Source: an uncultured Clostridium sp. (GTDB taxonomy: Bacteria > Bacillota > Clostridia > Lachnospirales > Lachnospiraceae). From it: DNA of 55,273 nucleotides. The stretch spans positions 1-55,273 of the forward strand of contig CAMWYJ010000018.1 in the NCBI GenBank assembly GCA_947178445.1. Reading direction: 5' to 3'. The number at the start of each line of letters is the position of its first letter. Position 1 is the stretch's first letter. Under the pieces are notes generated by a model. The model did no database searches. It was given only the letters and a program-made list of their open reading frames with translations, and was not told where the DNA came from. This document shows positions 18,610-27,148 of this stretch, one piece after another. Made by a program: the position numbers and the translations under genes.

Positions 18610-18717
18610 GTTGCTGTTGTGACTCCTCTTAGACGTTTGCTTTTCCTTGTCTGAGCGGAGTGTGCCGTAACAAAGAAAGAGGCTATCAGATGAAAGATAC
18701 TGGTAGTCTTTTCTTTC
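18610..18717 (+). ncRNA. Structured 3' region of asd ending in a terminator hairpin
   Basis: A nested stem can be drawn: GTTGC (18610-18614) with GTAAC (18667-18671), ACTCC with GGAGT, and TTAGAC with GTCTGA, around an apical loop. It is followed by a terminator stem, GGCTATCAG (18681-18689) with CTGGTAGTC (18700-18708), and a T-rich tail. It may simply be an elaborate asd terminator. An independent small RNA is possible but no promoter is visible before it. Confidence 0.4.
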
Positions 18718-18820
18718 GTGGTTAAAAGGTGTATAATAATCTGAAAGAGGGATGAGGTTTGTATTTTGACAGAATGTGTGAGTGATCATTCTTATAATTT
18801 TATGGAATGGAGGAAGAATT

Positions 18821-19483
18821 ATGTCGGAAGATGTTCATGGCAGCGAGAACAATCATTCAAATGACAAAAGGGAAATGATTGTACGGAAAAATAAAGAGCT
18901 TGCGATTCCAAGGACAGGGTTATCAGTAAAAGGAGAATTGTCAGTGAAAGGGGAGCTGGCAGTAAAAGGAGAACTGGCAGCGATTGAAGAACTGGCAACA
19001 AGGGGAGAGATTGTGATACCCGGAGAACTTGAAAAAAATAATGAGTCAGACCGGATTATTATTGTAGAGAGCCTAGAAGCAGCGGTGGAATATCTGAGTG
19101 AGACGGAAGGTAATATTTTAGCGACCACAGGTGTATCTGAAATATATGAGTATACCAAGCTTGCCGATTACAGAAATCGGATTTATGCCAGGGTTTTACC
19201 ACATGGAGATGTAATCCGTGCATGTATTGATATTGGAATAAAGGGCAGGCATTTGATTGGAATGAAAGGACCATTTTCACGAATGATGAACTACGCAATG
19301 TTAAAGGATTTTGAGATAAAATATCTCGTGACAAAGGATTTAGGAATATCCAGTGGATTTATTGAGAAAATGGAAGCTGCTTTTGAGTTAGGGGTTAAGA
19401 TTATCGTTATAGCATCTGCTTATACGGAAGAGGAAGAACAGGAAGAGGAGATTATAAAGTATATACGTGACCGGGTGGAATAA
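18821..19483 (+). CDS. CobK/CbiJ-like protein lacking the N-terminal half, with hexapeptide repeats
   Basis: A 220-residue protein. Residues about 78-215 resemble the C-terminal half of precorrin-6A reductase: ILATTGVSEIYEYTKL, then RIYARVLPHGDVIRAC, GMKGPFSRMMN and VTKDLGISSGFIEKMEAA. The N-terminal Rossmann half of CobK is missing. In its place, residues 35-70 are six tandem hexads of the type SVKGEL, encoded by an 18-base repeat at 18923-19030. No other cobalamin gene is in the window. RBS GGAGG at 18809-18813 fixes the start. It overlaps no gene and is followed 4 bases later by a YdcF-like gene. Reductase activity is doubtful without the missing domain. Confidence 0.7.
   Translation: MSEDVHGSENNHSNDKREMIVRKNKELAIPRTGLSVKGELSVKGELAVKGELAAIEELATRGEIVIPGELEKNNESDRIIIVESLEAAVEYLSETEGNILATTGVSEIYEYTKLADYRNRIYARVLPHGDVIRACIDIGIKGRHLIGMKGPFSRMMNYAMLKDFEIKYLVTKDLGISSGFIEKMEAAFELGVKIIVIASAYTEEEEQEEEIIKYIRDRVE
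18923..19030 (+). repeat. 18-bp tandem repeat (six units) inside the CobK-like gene
   Basis: Six in-frame units encode SVKGEL, SVKGEL, AVKGEL, AAIEEL, ATRGEI and VIPGEL. The first three are almost identical at the DNA level; the last three have diverged. Whole-unit changes would preserve the frame, so the copy number may vary between strains. Confidence 0.85.
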
Positions 19484-19487
19484 AATT

Positions 19488-20249
19488 ATGAAGAAAAAGA
19501 TTGAAATTGGGGTTTTATATGGTGTGGCCGTAAGTATGCTGGTTTATTTTATTTTTTTGATAGTAAAGGTAGGAGCAAATATGACCTTTCACTATATATG
19601 GTTATGTGGAAGTCTGTTCTTTTTTGCGATTGCACTGACACTTACTTTTTCTAAGAAGGGATTTAGCTGGCTGCCCAAACCGGTGCTATATGGGATGGAG
19701 ATTATTATTCTATGTGGCTGTATTTTGTTTGTGGCAGTGGAAGCTATGATCATCGGGTATAGCCGCAGGGAACCGGAAAAAGAGCCTGACTATCTGATTG
19801 TGTTAGGTGCGCAGGTGCGGAAAACGACACCTTCCCTGGTGCTTCAGTATAGAATTGATAAGGCTGCGGAGTATATGTTAAAGCATCCCGATGTGATTGC
19901 TATTGTCAGTGGTGGACAGGGAGCTGATGAGGGGATCTCTGAGGCTTTGGCTATGCAGGATGGACTGATTGCAAAAGGGATTGAAAAAGAGAGGATTTTG
20001 ATGGAAGACCAATCTACTTCCACCAAGGAAAATCTGGAATTTTCAAAGCAATACATTGATGTGGAACAAAACCAGGTGCTGGTGGTGACTACAGATTTTC
20101 ATGTGCTGCGTGCAGTGGGAATTGCAAAAAAGGCTGGATACCAGAAGGTGGAGGGATTGGCAGCCAAGTCTGTGTGGTACCTGATTCCGAGTAATTATGT
20201 ACGGGAATTTATGGCAGTGGTGAAAGATAAGATTGTAGGAAATATGTAA
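19488..20249 (+). CDS. YdcF/SanA-like DUF218 membrane protein
   Basis: A 253-residue protein with three hydrophobic segments at about 8-28, 34-53 and 68-90, followed by a DUF218 domain (about 99-253). The domain has YLIVLGAQVR, VSGGQGADE and the ESxST-like segment DQSTSTKENLEFS. Family members (YdcF, SanA, ElyC) are linked to envelope functions, with the enzymatic role unclear. I chose ATG 19488 just after the previous stop; GTG 19467 is an alternative that would overlap the CobK-like gene. Confidence 0.85.
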   Translation: MKKKIEIGVLYGVAVSMLVYFIFLIVKVGANMTFHYIWLCGSLFFFAIALTLTFSKKGFSWLPKPVLYGMEIIILCGCILFVAVEAMIIGYSRREPEKEPDYLIVLGAQVRKTTPSLVLQYRIDKAAEYMLKHPDVIAIVSGGQGADEGISEALAMQDGLIAKGIEKERILMEDQSTSTKENLEFSKQYIDVEQNQVLVVTTDFHVLRAVGIAKKAGYQKVEGLAAKSVWYLIPSNYVREFMAVVKDKIVGNM

Positions 20250-20265
20250 TGTGAGGTATGGTGAA

Positions 20266-20898
20266 ATGGAAGAACAACCAAAAAAGGAAGAACTGGTGGA
20301 AGCAATTATAAAATTAGAGTGGAATGCTTTTGATAAAGTAGAAAATCTCGGTGGGAGGGCTGACTGCCAGGATGACTGGAATACATTTTCGGTGATGCGT
20401 AAAAGCCAGTATTCAGCCTGGCCGGTGGATTTATTGGCAAGCTTTTTTATGGATTTTACAGAGGCGAATGAGAGGGGATGGAATCTGATTACGGAAAAAT
20501 ATGGTAGGATGATGGAATCTACTGCACCAGAAGAATATGAGGCCATTAAGGAGCAGTTTCCACTATGCTCAGAGCAAAAAAAGGCAATTGTAAATCAGAT
20601 TGTGGAAATCCAGGTGGGATGGATGGAAGAATTTGCAGTGAAATATCCCAATATGGCAGGGAATGCCAGAAGTATTCATGCAAGTGAAGATACACCATAT
20701 AATACATCCTATGAAACATATTTAAAGGGAGAGTTGTTAACCTATTCAGACCGTACTCTTGGGATGTACGGACAGTGGATTGTAAAGCTTGACCAGGAAA
20801 AAAAGAATCTTGCAAAGATCATTATGACAAATACAGCGTTGTTATATGGTTATGAGTCATTAGAGGCGGCAGAAGAAGCTTTGGCGGCAACGAAATAA
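20266..20898 (+). CDS. DUF4125 family protein
   Basis: A 210-residue soluble protein resembling the DUF4125 family. Conserved-looking stretches are GGRADCQDDWNTFSVMRKSQ and TYLKGELLTYSDRTLGMYG, and YGYESLEAAEEAL ends the domain. The function is unknown. I chose ATG 20266 because GAGGT at 20252-20256 is 9 bases upstream; GTG 20251 has no good site. It is the third gene of a close-packed trio with the CobK-like and YdcF-like genes, which suggests co-transcription. No signal peptide is present. Confidence 0.75.
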   Translation: MEEQPKKEELVEAIIKLEWNAFDKVENLGGRADCQDDWNTFSVMRKSQYSAWPVDLLASFFMDFTEANERGWNLITEKYGRMMESTAPEEYEAIKEQFPLCSEQKKAIVNQIVEIQVGWMEEFAVKYPNMAGNARSIHASEDTPYNTSYETYLKGELLTYSDRTLGMYGQWIVKLDQEKKNLAKIIMTNTALLYGYESLEAAEEALAATK

Positions 20899-20944
20899 AG
20901 CAGAGATTATTGTAACCCTCATATGGGCTTAAGGTAAAAAATAG

Positions 20945-20973
20945 TTGAAATATATGGTACATTACGATATAAT
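20945..20973 (+). promoter_or_regulatory. Sigma-A promoter of efp
   Basis: TTGAAA (20945-20950), a 17-base spacer and a perfect TATAAT (20968-20973), about 58 bases before the efp start. Confidence 0.75.
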
Positions 20974-21031
20974 TGTGGCATATGAGTGCGTATAGGATAC
21001 GTAGGATATGTATTTAAGGAGGATTTTTGAA

Positions 21032-21595
21032 ATGGCTACTATTACAGCAGGTGATTTTCGAAATGGAGTAACAATCGAGTATGATGGTAAGATTTGTCAG
21101 GTTATTGAGTTTCAGCATGTAAAACCGGGTAAGGGAGCAGCTTTTGTCCGTACAAAGTTAAAAAACATTGTGAATGGTGGTGTAATCGAGAACAGTTTCC
21201 GTCCAACAGAGAAGTTTGAGACTGCACATATTGACCGTAAGAATATGCAGTATTTATATGCAGATGGAGATTTGCATTATTTTATGGACAATGAGACTTA
21301 TGATCAGATTGCATTAGGCAGTGACATTGTTGGTGATTCTTTGAAATTTGTCAAGGAGAATGAGAATGTAAAGGTTGTTTCCCATGATGGTAATGTATTT
21401 GCGATTGAGCCAGAGATTAATGTGACATTAGAGGTAACAGAGTGTGAGCCAGGTGTAAAGGGTAACACTGCAACCGGCGCGACAAAACCATGTACAGTAG
21501 AGACTGGTGCAACACTTAATGTGCCATTGTTTGTAAATCAGGGAGATAAAATTGTCATTGATACCCGTACAGGGGAATATATGTCAAGAGCATAA
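21032..21595 (+). CDS. efp: Elongation factor P
   Basis: A 187-residue three-OB-domain factor that relieves ribosome stalling at polyproline. The loop that enters the peptidyl-transferase centre reads [14 protein letters not shown], with Lys34 at the site modified in some species; no modifying enzyme (EpmA type) is visible nearby. I chose ATG 21032 with AAGGAGG 9-15 bases upstream; the longer ORF from 21008 includes the ribosome binding site and was rejected. It has its own promoter and terminator. Confidence 0.96.
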   Translation: MATITAGDFRNGVTIEYDGKICQVIEFQHVKPGKGAAFVRTKLKNIVNGGVIENSFRPTEKFETAHIDRKNMQYLYADGDLHYFMDNETYDQIALGSDIVGDSLKFVKENENVKVVSHDGNVFAIEPEINVTLEVTECEPGVKGNTATGATKPCTVETGATLNVPLFVNQGDKIVIDTRTGEYMSRA

Positions 21596-21630
21596 AAGGC
21601 TCTCCATTTAAAAAAATATCGAAAGTAAAA

Positions 21631-21673
21631 GAAAACCGTGGAAGGATTGATTTTCCACGGTTTTCTTTTTTTC
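21631..21673 (+). terminator. Terminator of efp
   Basis: A perfect 13-base stem, GAAAACCGTGGAA (21631-21643) with TTCCACGGTTTTC (21653-21665), followed by a run of T residues. Confidence 0.93.
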
Positions 21674-21675
21674 GG

Positions 21676-21703
21676 TAATAATCCTACATTCCCCGCATAT
21701 ATT
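21676..21703 (+). promoter_or_regulatory. Candidate sigma-E-type promoter of the spoIIIA operon
   Basis: TAATAAT (21676-21682) and CATATATT (21696-21703) with a 13-base spacer resemble the sigma-E consensus (about KMATATT and CATACAHT). The position, 87 bases before spoIIIAA and just after the efp terminator, is right for a mother-cell operon. No sigma-A promoter is obvious here. Confidence 0.45.
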
Positions 21704-21789
21704 AAATGTATGAGAGTAGAAATACTGTGTCGGTACAAAAGGACACAATATATTTGAGTGAAAAATCTCTACAAGGAGGCATAAATACC

Positions 21790-22755
21790 ATGACAAAAAA
21801 GGAAGAAATTCTAAAGATAGTTTCTGCTAAGCTTCGGCGTATTTTAGAAAGTTCAGATATGGATTTTGAAAAACTGCAGGAGATGCGGATCCGTATGTTA
21901 GAGCCGCTTATTGTGATATATGATGGGGATGAGTTTTTTTTATCAGAAAAAGGTGAGCTGTCAAAGCAGTCGGTAGATGGTTATCAGATTACAGCAGCAG
22001 ATATAAAAGAAACGATAGAATATATCAGCAGTTTTTCTTTATACGCTTATGAAGATGAAATACGGCAGGGGTTTATTACTGTACAGGGAGGACATCGAAT
22101 TGGACTAGCTGGCAAGGTTGTTCTTGAAAATGACAGGGTAAAATCTGTCAAACATATTTCCTTTATCAATATCCGTATGTCCCATGAACGCAAAGGGTGT
22201 GGAGAATGTATTTTACCTTATATATATGAAGAAGGCAGGATATGCCATACGCTTATAATTTCACCGCCGGGATGTGGGAAAACAACTCTTTTAAGAGATA
22301 TTGTACGGCTTATATCAAATGGAAATGATACTTGCCATGGAGTGAGTGTAGGTGTGGTGGATGAGAGATCAGAAATAGGTGCCTGTTATCGTGGGATTCC
22401 TCAAAACGATGTCGGCATAAGGACTGACGTTTTAGATTGCTGCCCGAAGGCGGAGGGGATGCTTATGATGATTCGAAGTATGTCTCCGGCGGTAATTGCG
22501 GTAGATGAGATTGGGAAAAGGGAGGATATTAATGCCCTTGCCTATGTGATGAACTGCGGCTGTCAGATACTAGCGACTGTACATGGGTCTTCTATTGACG
22601 ATATCCGCAATAAGCCGGTACTGCGAAAGCTTGTGGAAGAACGGTTGTTTAAACGTTTTGTAATTTTGTCAGGGGGTCGTAAGCCGGGAAATGTAGAGGT
22701 TATTTTCGATGAGCGCGGAAGTGTACTGTATGACCAGAACCTGCAGTGCATATGA
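21790..22755 (+). CDS. spoIIIAA: Stage III sporulation protein AA (ATPase)
   Basis: A 321-residue secretion-type ATPase that powers or assembles the SpoIIIA-SpoIIQ channel between mother cell and forespore. The Walker A is PPGCGKTT (159-166) and the Walker B is VIAVDE (235-240). ATG 21790 is preceded by AAGGAGG. It is the first of eight genes in the canonical order AA to AH. It acts on the mother-cell face of the engulfing membrane. Confidence 0.96.
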   Translation: MTKKEEILKIVSAKLRRILESSDMDFEKLQEMRIRMLEPLIVIYDGDEFFLSEKGELSKQSVDGYQITAADIKETIEYISSFSLYAYEDEIRQGFITVQGGHRIGLAGKVVLENDRVKSVKHISFINIRMSHERKGCGECILPYIYEEGRICHTLIISPPGCGKTTLLRDIVRLISNGNDTCHGVSVGVVDERSEIGACYRGIPQNDVGIRTDVLDCCPKAEGMLMMIRSMSPAVIAVDEIGKREDINALAYVMNCGCQILATVHGSSIDDIRNKPVLRKLVEERLFKRFVILSGGRKPGNVEVIFDERGSVLYDQNLQCI

Positions 22756-22825
22756 GGCAGTTTAACTTTAAGTGACGAAAGGACTGTCTGTTTTGTTGGA
22801 GAAAGGGAGAAAAGAGGTGTAAAAA

Positions 22826-23353
22826 ATGGAACTTCTTTGCAAAATTATAGGCAGTGTATGCGTTATCACCGGTTCCGGATATTTAGCCATGTCGATGAAT
22901 CATACAATGGAACAAAGGGCAATTGATCTGAGAAGGCTTTACAGTGTTTTATTACAGTTAAAGAGTGAAATGCAATATATGGGAAATACGCTTCCGGAAT
23001 GTTTTATACGGCTAAAAGAAGGGTGCTGTGAGCCATTTTGCGCATGGCTTGATAAACTGGTGGTACGGTTAGAGGAGGAGGATGGAAATATCTTTCGTAC
23101 AGTGTGGCTTGAGTCGCTAGACAGCCTATATCTTAACTCTGCTTTTGAAAAAAAAGATGTAGAGCCATTGCGAGAATTAGCGGACAAGCTTGGAAATGAA
23201 GACGTCAAAGCTCAGCTTAAAGCAATTGACTATGTACTTTTACATATTGAACAAAACCGCAAAGACTTAGAGGGTGAGATAAAGGAGAGAAAGAAGGTAG
23301 TTACATCATTGAGTATATTTGCAGGAATGCTTGTATTAATCTTGTTATTATAG
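22826..23353 (+). CDS. spoIIIAB: Stage III sporulation protein AB
   Basis: A 175-residue protein with an N-terminal hydrophobic segment (about 5-24), a helical soluble region and a C-terminal hydrophobic tail (about 162-175). This matches the SpoIIIAB layout, which resembles GspF-like secretion components. The sequence start MELLCKIIGSVCVI and the CxxxxxxGY-type segment are typical. It lies 70 bases after spoIIIAA. Confidence 0.92.
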   Translation: MELLCKIIGSVCVITGSGYLAMSMNHTMEQRAIDLRRLYSVLLQLKSEMQYMGNTLPECFIRLKEGCCEPFCAWLDKLVVRLEEEDGNIFRTVWLESLDSLYLNSAFEKKDVEPLRELADKLGNEDVKAQLKAIDYVLLHIEQNRKDLEGEIKERKKVVTSLSIFAGMLVLILLL

Positions 23354-23368
23354 GACAAGGGGAAAAAT

Positions 23369-23563
23369 ATGACGGTTGAGATAATTATAAAAATTGCAGC
23401 ATTGGGAATTGTGGTTGCTTTGCTTAATCAGATTTTGAAACATGCAGGAAGGGATGACCAGGCATTTTTTGTGACAATGGCGGGGATTGTAGTGGTGCTG
23501 ACATGGATTTTACCTTACATAGTGGATGTGTTTAATTCTATGCAGGACATGTTTGGACTATAG
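23369..23563 (+). CDS. spoIIIAC: Stage III sporulation protein AC
   Basis: A 64-residue, two-helix membrane protein; LNQILKHAGRDDQAFFVTMAG (around 20-40) is the conserved centre of the family. It has normal length and order in the operon, 15 bases after spoIIIAB. Confidence 0.94.
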   Translation: MTVEIIIKIAALGIVVALLNQILKHAGRDDQAFFVTMAGIVVVLTWILPYIVDVFNSMQDMFGL

Positions 23564-23578
23564 GAGGGCTTTATAAAC

Positions 23579-23962
23579 ATGAGCTTTTTTAAAATTATCT
23601 GCGCAGTGATAATAGGTGTTTTGCTGGCAATAAAGCTAAAGGGGATGGGAAATCCGCTATGGGTATATTTGTCGATTGCGCTTAGTCTGTTCGTATTGAT
23701 TTATGCTGTGAACCGGTTATCCTTTGTATTTGACTTTTTAAATGAGGTAATGAAAGATATTGGATTAGAAAGTGGGTACTTTGAAATTCTGATAAAAATT
23801 ATTGGTATTTCCTACCTTTGTGAATTTACAGCTAATATTTGCCGGGAGTCTGGTTTCGTATCTGTTGCAAGCCAGGTTGAATTAGGTGGAAAGTTAACAA
23901 TGATGGTGTTATCTATGCCTATTTTACTGGCAATTGTGGAAATGATTACGGGGGTACTTTAG
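23579..23962 (+). CDS. spoIIIAD: Stage III sporulation protein AD
   Basis: A 127-residue membrane protein with three to four hydrophobic helices and the conserved YFEILIKIIGISYLCEF segment. The TAG stop directly precedes the GTG start of spoIIIAE, suggesting translational coupling. RBS AGGAGG lies before the ATG. Confidence 0.94.
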   Translation: MSFFKIICAVIIGVLLAIKLKGMGNPLWVYLSIALSLFVLIYAVNRLSFVFDFLNEVMKDIGLESGYFEILIKIIGISYLCEFTANICRESGFVSVASQVELGGKLTMMVLSMPILLAIVEMITGVL

Positions 23963-25228
23963 GTGAACAGATTATTATTTCAAAGAAAAGTTTGGTATTT
24001 TTTTTTGATATTGTGCTTCCCATTTATAATGGTTTGTATGTCTGCGGACTGCAGCAGTGTATATGCTGCAAAATATGATGACAGCCAGGATGTGGCAGAT
24101 GAAAACCTGGATGATATAAAGCTGCAGGATAATATTGATGAAATCGAGGATGACTATTATAAGAGCTTTTATGATACTGTGGAAATGGACGAGCTGACAG
24201 AGGAAATTAAGGAAATCACAGGAAACTATGGAAAAGAGAATGATATTTCATTTGATATGTTTTATAAGATGATGCTTGAGGGAAAGGTAGATGAGGCGAT
24301 TGAGCAGGCTGTTAATAATTTATGCAGCAGTATCGGAGATGAAATTATAAAGAACCGGCAGGTGATTTTAAAGATGGTAGCTTTGGTTGTGGTAGCAGCC
24401 ATTTTTAATAGTTATTCCTCCGTTTTAAAATTCAGTTTTGTGGGAGAGCAGGGCTTTTTTATTACCTATCTTATGATTGCAGTGCTGCTGATGCAGTCTT
24501 TTATGATGATATATGATGTGGCAGAAGAGTCTGTATACTATATTAAGGATTTGACGACCTGTATGCTGCCGGCATTTTATATGTCACTTGCAATGTGTAC
24601 GGGGCTTACCACATCACAAATGGTAAATACTATGTTTTTAACAATGCTTGCCGTAGTTGAAAAACTGTTGCTTCTTGTAATCTTACCGGGGACAAGAATT
24701 TATTTTTTGATTGTAATACTAAATCAGATAAATCAGAAAGATCGGTTTTCCAAGCTTGCAGGTTTGATTAAGCAGGGGCTGACATTTGGGTTAAAAGCAA
24801 TTGTAACTGGAATTATTGGTCTTAATTTAATGAAAAGTATTTTGTTACCGGTTTATGACAATGCAAAATATAATGTATTGCAAAAGGGGCTGTCTGTTGT
24901 GCCGGGAGGAGCCTCTCTGTCCGGTCTTAGTACGATATTAGTGGGGGCAGGTGTATTGATCAAAAACAGTGTAGGATTAGCAGCAGTGGTAATTTTACTT
25001 GTGCTTGGCAGTATTCCACTGATTAAGATTTTTTGCTTCTTTGTTGTGTACAAAGTGATTCTTGCGTTGATCCAGCCAATCAGTGACAGCCGTATTCTAG
25101 CAGGAATCCAAGGAGCTGTAGATAGCACTGGTGTATTGCTGCGCGCTACAGCTACCTCTATTATTTTATCAATATTATCTATTGCGATTGTTTTACTCAC
25201 AACAAATGTGAGACTATATGCGGGGTGA
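23963..25228 (+). CDS. spoIIIAE: Stage III sporulation protein AE
   Basis: A 421-residue polytopic membrane protein with a signal-like start, an acidic extracytoplasmic region (about 35-110) and about seven hydrophobic segments. It begins with GTG directly after the spoIIIAD stop. It is the largest membrane component of the SpoIIIA complex. The TGA stop overlaps the ATG of spoIIIAF. Confidence 0.94.
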   Translation: MNRLLFQRKVWYFFLILCFPFIMVCMSADCSSVYAAKYDDSQDVADENLDDIKLQDNIDEIEDDYYKSFYDTVEMDELTEEIKEITGNYGKENDISFDMFYKMMLEGKVDEAIEQAVNNLCSSIGDEIIKNRQVILKMVALVVVAAIFNSYSSVLKFSFVGEQGFFITYLMIAVLLMQSFMMIYDVAEESVYYIKDLTTCMLPAFYMSLAMCTGLTTSQMVNTMFLTMLAVVEKLLLLVILPGTRIYFLIVILNQINQKDRFSKLAGLIKQGLTFGLKAIVTGIIGLNLMKSILLPVYDNAKYNVLQKGLSVVPGGASLSGLSTILVGAGVLIKNSVGLAAVVILLVLGSIPLIKIFCFFVVYKVILALIQPISDSRILAGIQGAVDSTGVLLRATATSIILSILSIAIVLLTTNVRLYAG

Positions 25229-25686
25229 TGTTTTTGCTGATTGGATGGGTGAAAAGCGGATTATTATTTGGGGTATTTGCCTCTGTTATTTTAATGCTTT
25301 GTCCAAACAAATCCTATATGAAACATATCAGCCTGATAGTAGGGTTACTGTTCATTCTTGTTATGCTGCATCCGATTATGGAGTTATGTTCAGTGGATGT
25401 ATCTACTTATGCCGGTTATATCCGGAATTTTTTGATGTTGGAAACTGAGGATACAGAGTTTTCAAAGGAGAATAAACAGCTTTATGAGTTGTCGTTAGCA
25501 GCGCAGTTGGAAGCTGTATTTGTGGAAAAAGGATATCCGGTAACGGGTATCTATGTGGAAACGGATCAAAATGGAAATGTAGAGGAAATTCGTTTGAGCT
25601 TTGGAGAAGGGGAGTTTGATTTGCGCAATGTAGAAAATTATCTGCACAGATTATTAGGAGAGGATGTGAGGATAACTTATGAATAA
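25228..25686 (+). CDS. spoIIIAF: Stage III sporulation protein AF
   Basis: A 152-residue protein with two N-terminal membrane helices (about 3-23 and 30-50) and a soluble ring-building-like domain. The start overlaps the spoIIIAE stop: GTG 25225 and ATG 25228 are both possible, and the ATG in the TGATG overlap is preferred. The 3' end overlaps spoIIIAG by 8 bases. Confidence 0.92.
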   Translation: MFLLIGWVKSGLLFGVFASVILMLCPNKSYMKHISLIVGLLFILVMLHPIMELCSVDVSTYAGYIRNFLMLETEDTEFSKENKQLYELSLAAQLEAVFVEKGYPVTGIYVETDQNGNVEEIRLSFGEGEFDLRNVENYLHRLLGEDVRITYE

Positions 25687-26275
25687 GGAAATTTTTTCTT
25701 TCTTGCCCAAGATAAGTAAGGAAAAATGGGAAAAAGCAACAATTATTTTCCTGCTGGGTATATTTTTTCTGCTTGCAGCAACACCGGTCTCCGGGTTTTC
25801 CAACAAGAAGGAGAGAAAAACAGACAATACGAAGGAAACGGTATTGGGGAATACGGATGTAGTAAAATCTTCTCAAAATAATGCATATATTGACGGACTT
25901 GAGAATAAGCTAGAACAAACCATAGCAGGTATGGAGGGCGCAGGTGAGGTTTTGGTCATGATTACATGTAAGGATACTGGAGAAAAGATTTTAGACAAGA
26001 ATCAGCCTTATGAAAGTGAAACAGAAAAGGTAAAAGAGGACGGAAAAGAATCAGAGCGTACCAGTATCCACAGTGATCAGGAAACTGTCTTAATTGAACA
26101 GGAAGGTGGCACAACGCCGATTGTGGTGCTTGAAAAGTATCCGGAAATAGAAGGGGTGGTGGTTGTATGTGAAGGCGGCGATAACTCTGCATTGGCCCTT
26201 CGGATAAAAGAGGCAGTTCAGGCATTATTTGACATTGATGCCCATAAAATAGTGGTATGTAAACTGAAAAAATGA
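25679..26275 (+). CDS. spoIIIAG: Stage III sporulation protein AG
   Basis: A 198-residue single-pass protein. It has a membrane segment at about 21-38, then a ring-building-motif domain with LEKYPEIEGVVVVCEGG and ALFDIDAHKIVVC. The family forms the large ring of the mother-cell channel. A charged insertion (about 105-130, Glu/Lys/Ser-rich) interrupts the domain, as is common in SpoIIIAG. Confidence 0.94.
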   Translation: MNKEIFSFLPKISKEKWEKATIIFLLGIFFLLAATPVSGFSNKKERKTDNTKETVLGNTDVVKSSQNNAYIDGLENKLEQTIAGMEGAGEVLVMITCKDTGEKILDKNQPYESETEKVKEDGKESERTSIHSDQETVLIEQEGGTTPIVVLEKYPEIEGVVVVCEGGDNSALALRIKEAVQALFDIDAHKIVVCKLKK

Positions 26276-26294
26276 AAGAGAGGATTTTATCAGA

Positions 26295-27023
26295 ATGAAG
26301 AAGATTTTCAAGAAGAATCAGGTAATTATTACGGCATTGGCTATTATGATAGTGATCGCCGGGTATTTGAACTTTACCAGTGACAGTGAACTCTTAAATA
26401 CATCTGTAGAAAATATGGAAAGTGAAGGGGCAAGCGGTAATTCGGACGATGATATTTTAAGTGCAACCGTAAACGATTCCATAGGTGGTGAAGAGTTTGC
26501 AGAAAATGATGTTGATGTGACCGGAGCAGATGTAGTTTCTGAAGATGCGGAGGACGGAACGGTACAGGAGGATACAGGTGATACGAAGGATACTGCATCA
26601 GCAAGCCTTGATGAAAATGGAGATCCGATTGATGCGGAATCGGTTGGTGAGGCAGTACTCACAAATGGTTCTGTCATACTTTCAGAAGCAAAAATCAACC
26701 GGGAACAGACAAGGGCAAAGGCAAAGGAAATGCTCTTAGAGATTATAAATAATGAAAACCTTTCAGAGGACTCTAAAAAAGATGCAATCAATAAAATGTT
26801 ATCCATGACCGAGCGGATTGAAAAGGAAAGTGCTGCGGAAACACAGTTAGCTGCAAAGGGATTTTCAGATTCTGTTGTAAGTATTTCGGATGACAGCGTA
26901 GATGTTACGGTCAACAGTGAATCATTAACAGATAAACAGCGGACACAGATTGAAGACATCATCACCCGAAAAACAGGCTGTGAATTAAACCAGATTATTA
27001 TTACCACCATGTCTGTACAGTGA
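26295..27023 (+). CDS. spoIIIAH: Stage III sporulation protein AH
   Basis: A 242-residue single-pass protein that pairs with SpoIIQ across the intermembrane space. A membrane helix (about 9-27) is followed by a long acidic Asp/Glu/Ser/Thr-rich linker (about 30-125) and the ring-building C-terminal domain (about 135-242) ending QIIITTMSVQ. Its last 311 bases lie within an exact 436-bp tandem duplication. The full gene itself is intact; the extra copy forms the fragment at 27149-27459. Confidence 0.94.
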   Translation: MKKIFKKNQVIITALAIMIVIAGYLNFTSDSELLNTSVENMESEGASGNSDDDILSATVNDSIGGEEFAENDVDVTGADVVSEDAEDGTVQEDTGDTKDTASASLDENGDPIDAESVGEAVLTNGSVILSEAKINREQTRAKAKEMLLEIINNENLSEDSKKDAINKMLSMTERIEKESAAETQLAAKGFSDSVVSISDDSVDVTVNSESLTDKQRTQIEDIITRKTGCELNQIIITTMSVQ

Positions 27024-27049
27024 GCTTTTAAGAAAAAAATGCAAAATGA

Positions 27050-27079
27050 TTGCAAAACATAGGGGATATTTGGTATACT
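27050..27079 (+). promoter_or_regulatory. First (upstream) copy of the asp23 promoter
   Basis: TTGCAA (27050-27055), 18-base spacer, TATACT (27074-27079). This copy now drives only the truncated 15-codon ORF at 27128-27175 and the spoIIIAH fragment before reaching the second copy. Confidence 0.6.
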
Positions 27080-27148
27080 ACATAGTATATGAGAAATTGC
27101 AGCCGTAATGGCGAAGGAGGAATCAGGATGGCAACAGAGATGCAGAGT

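Noticed and set aside
18923-19030. Short regularly spaced repeats as a CRISPR array
   Set aside because: The 18-base units are contiguous, in frame and coding; there are no spacers and no cas genes.
22563-23208. Minus-strand ORFs opposite spoIIIAA and spoIIIAB
   Set aside because: They are shadows of the coding strand, without family resemblance or ribosome binding sites.
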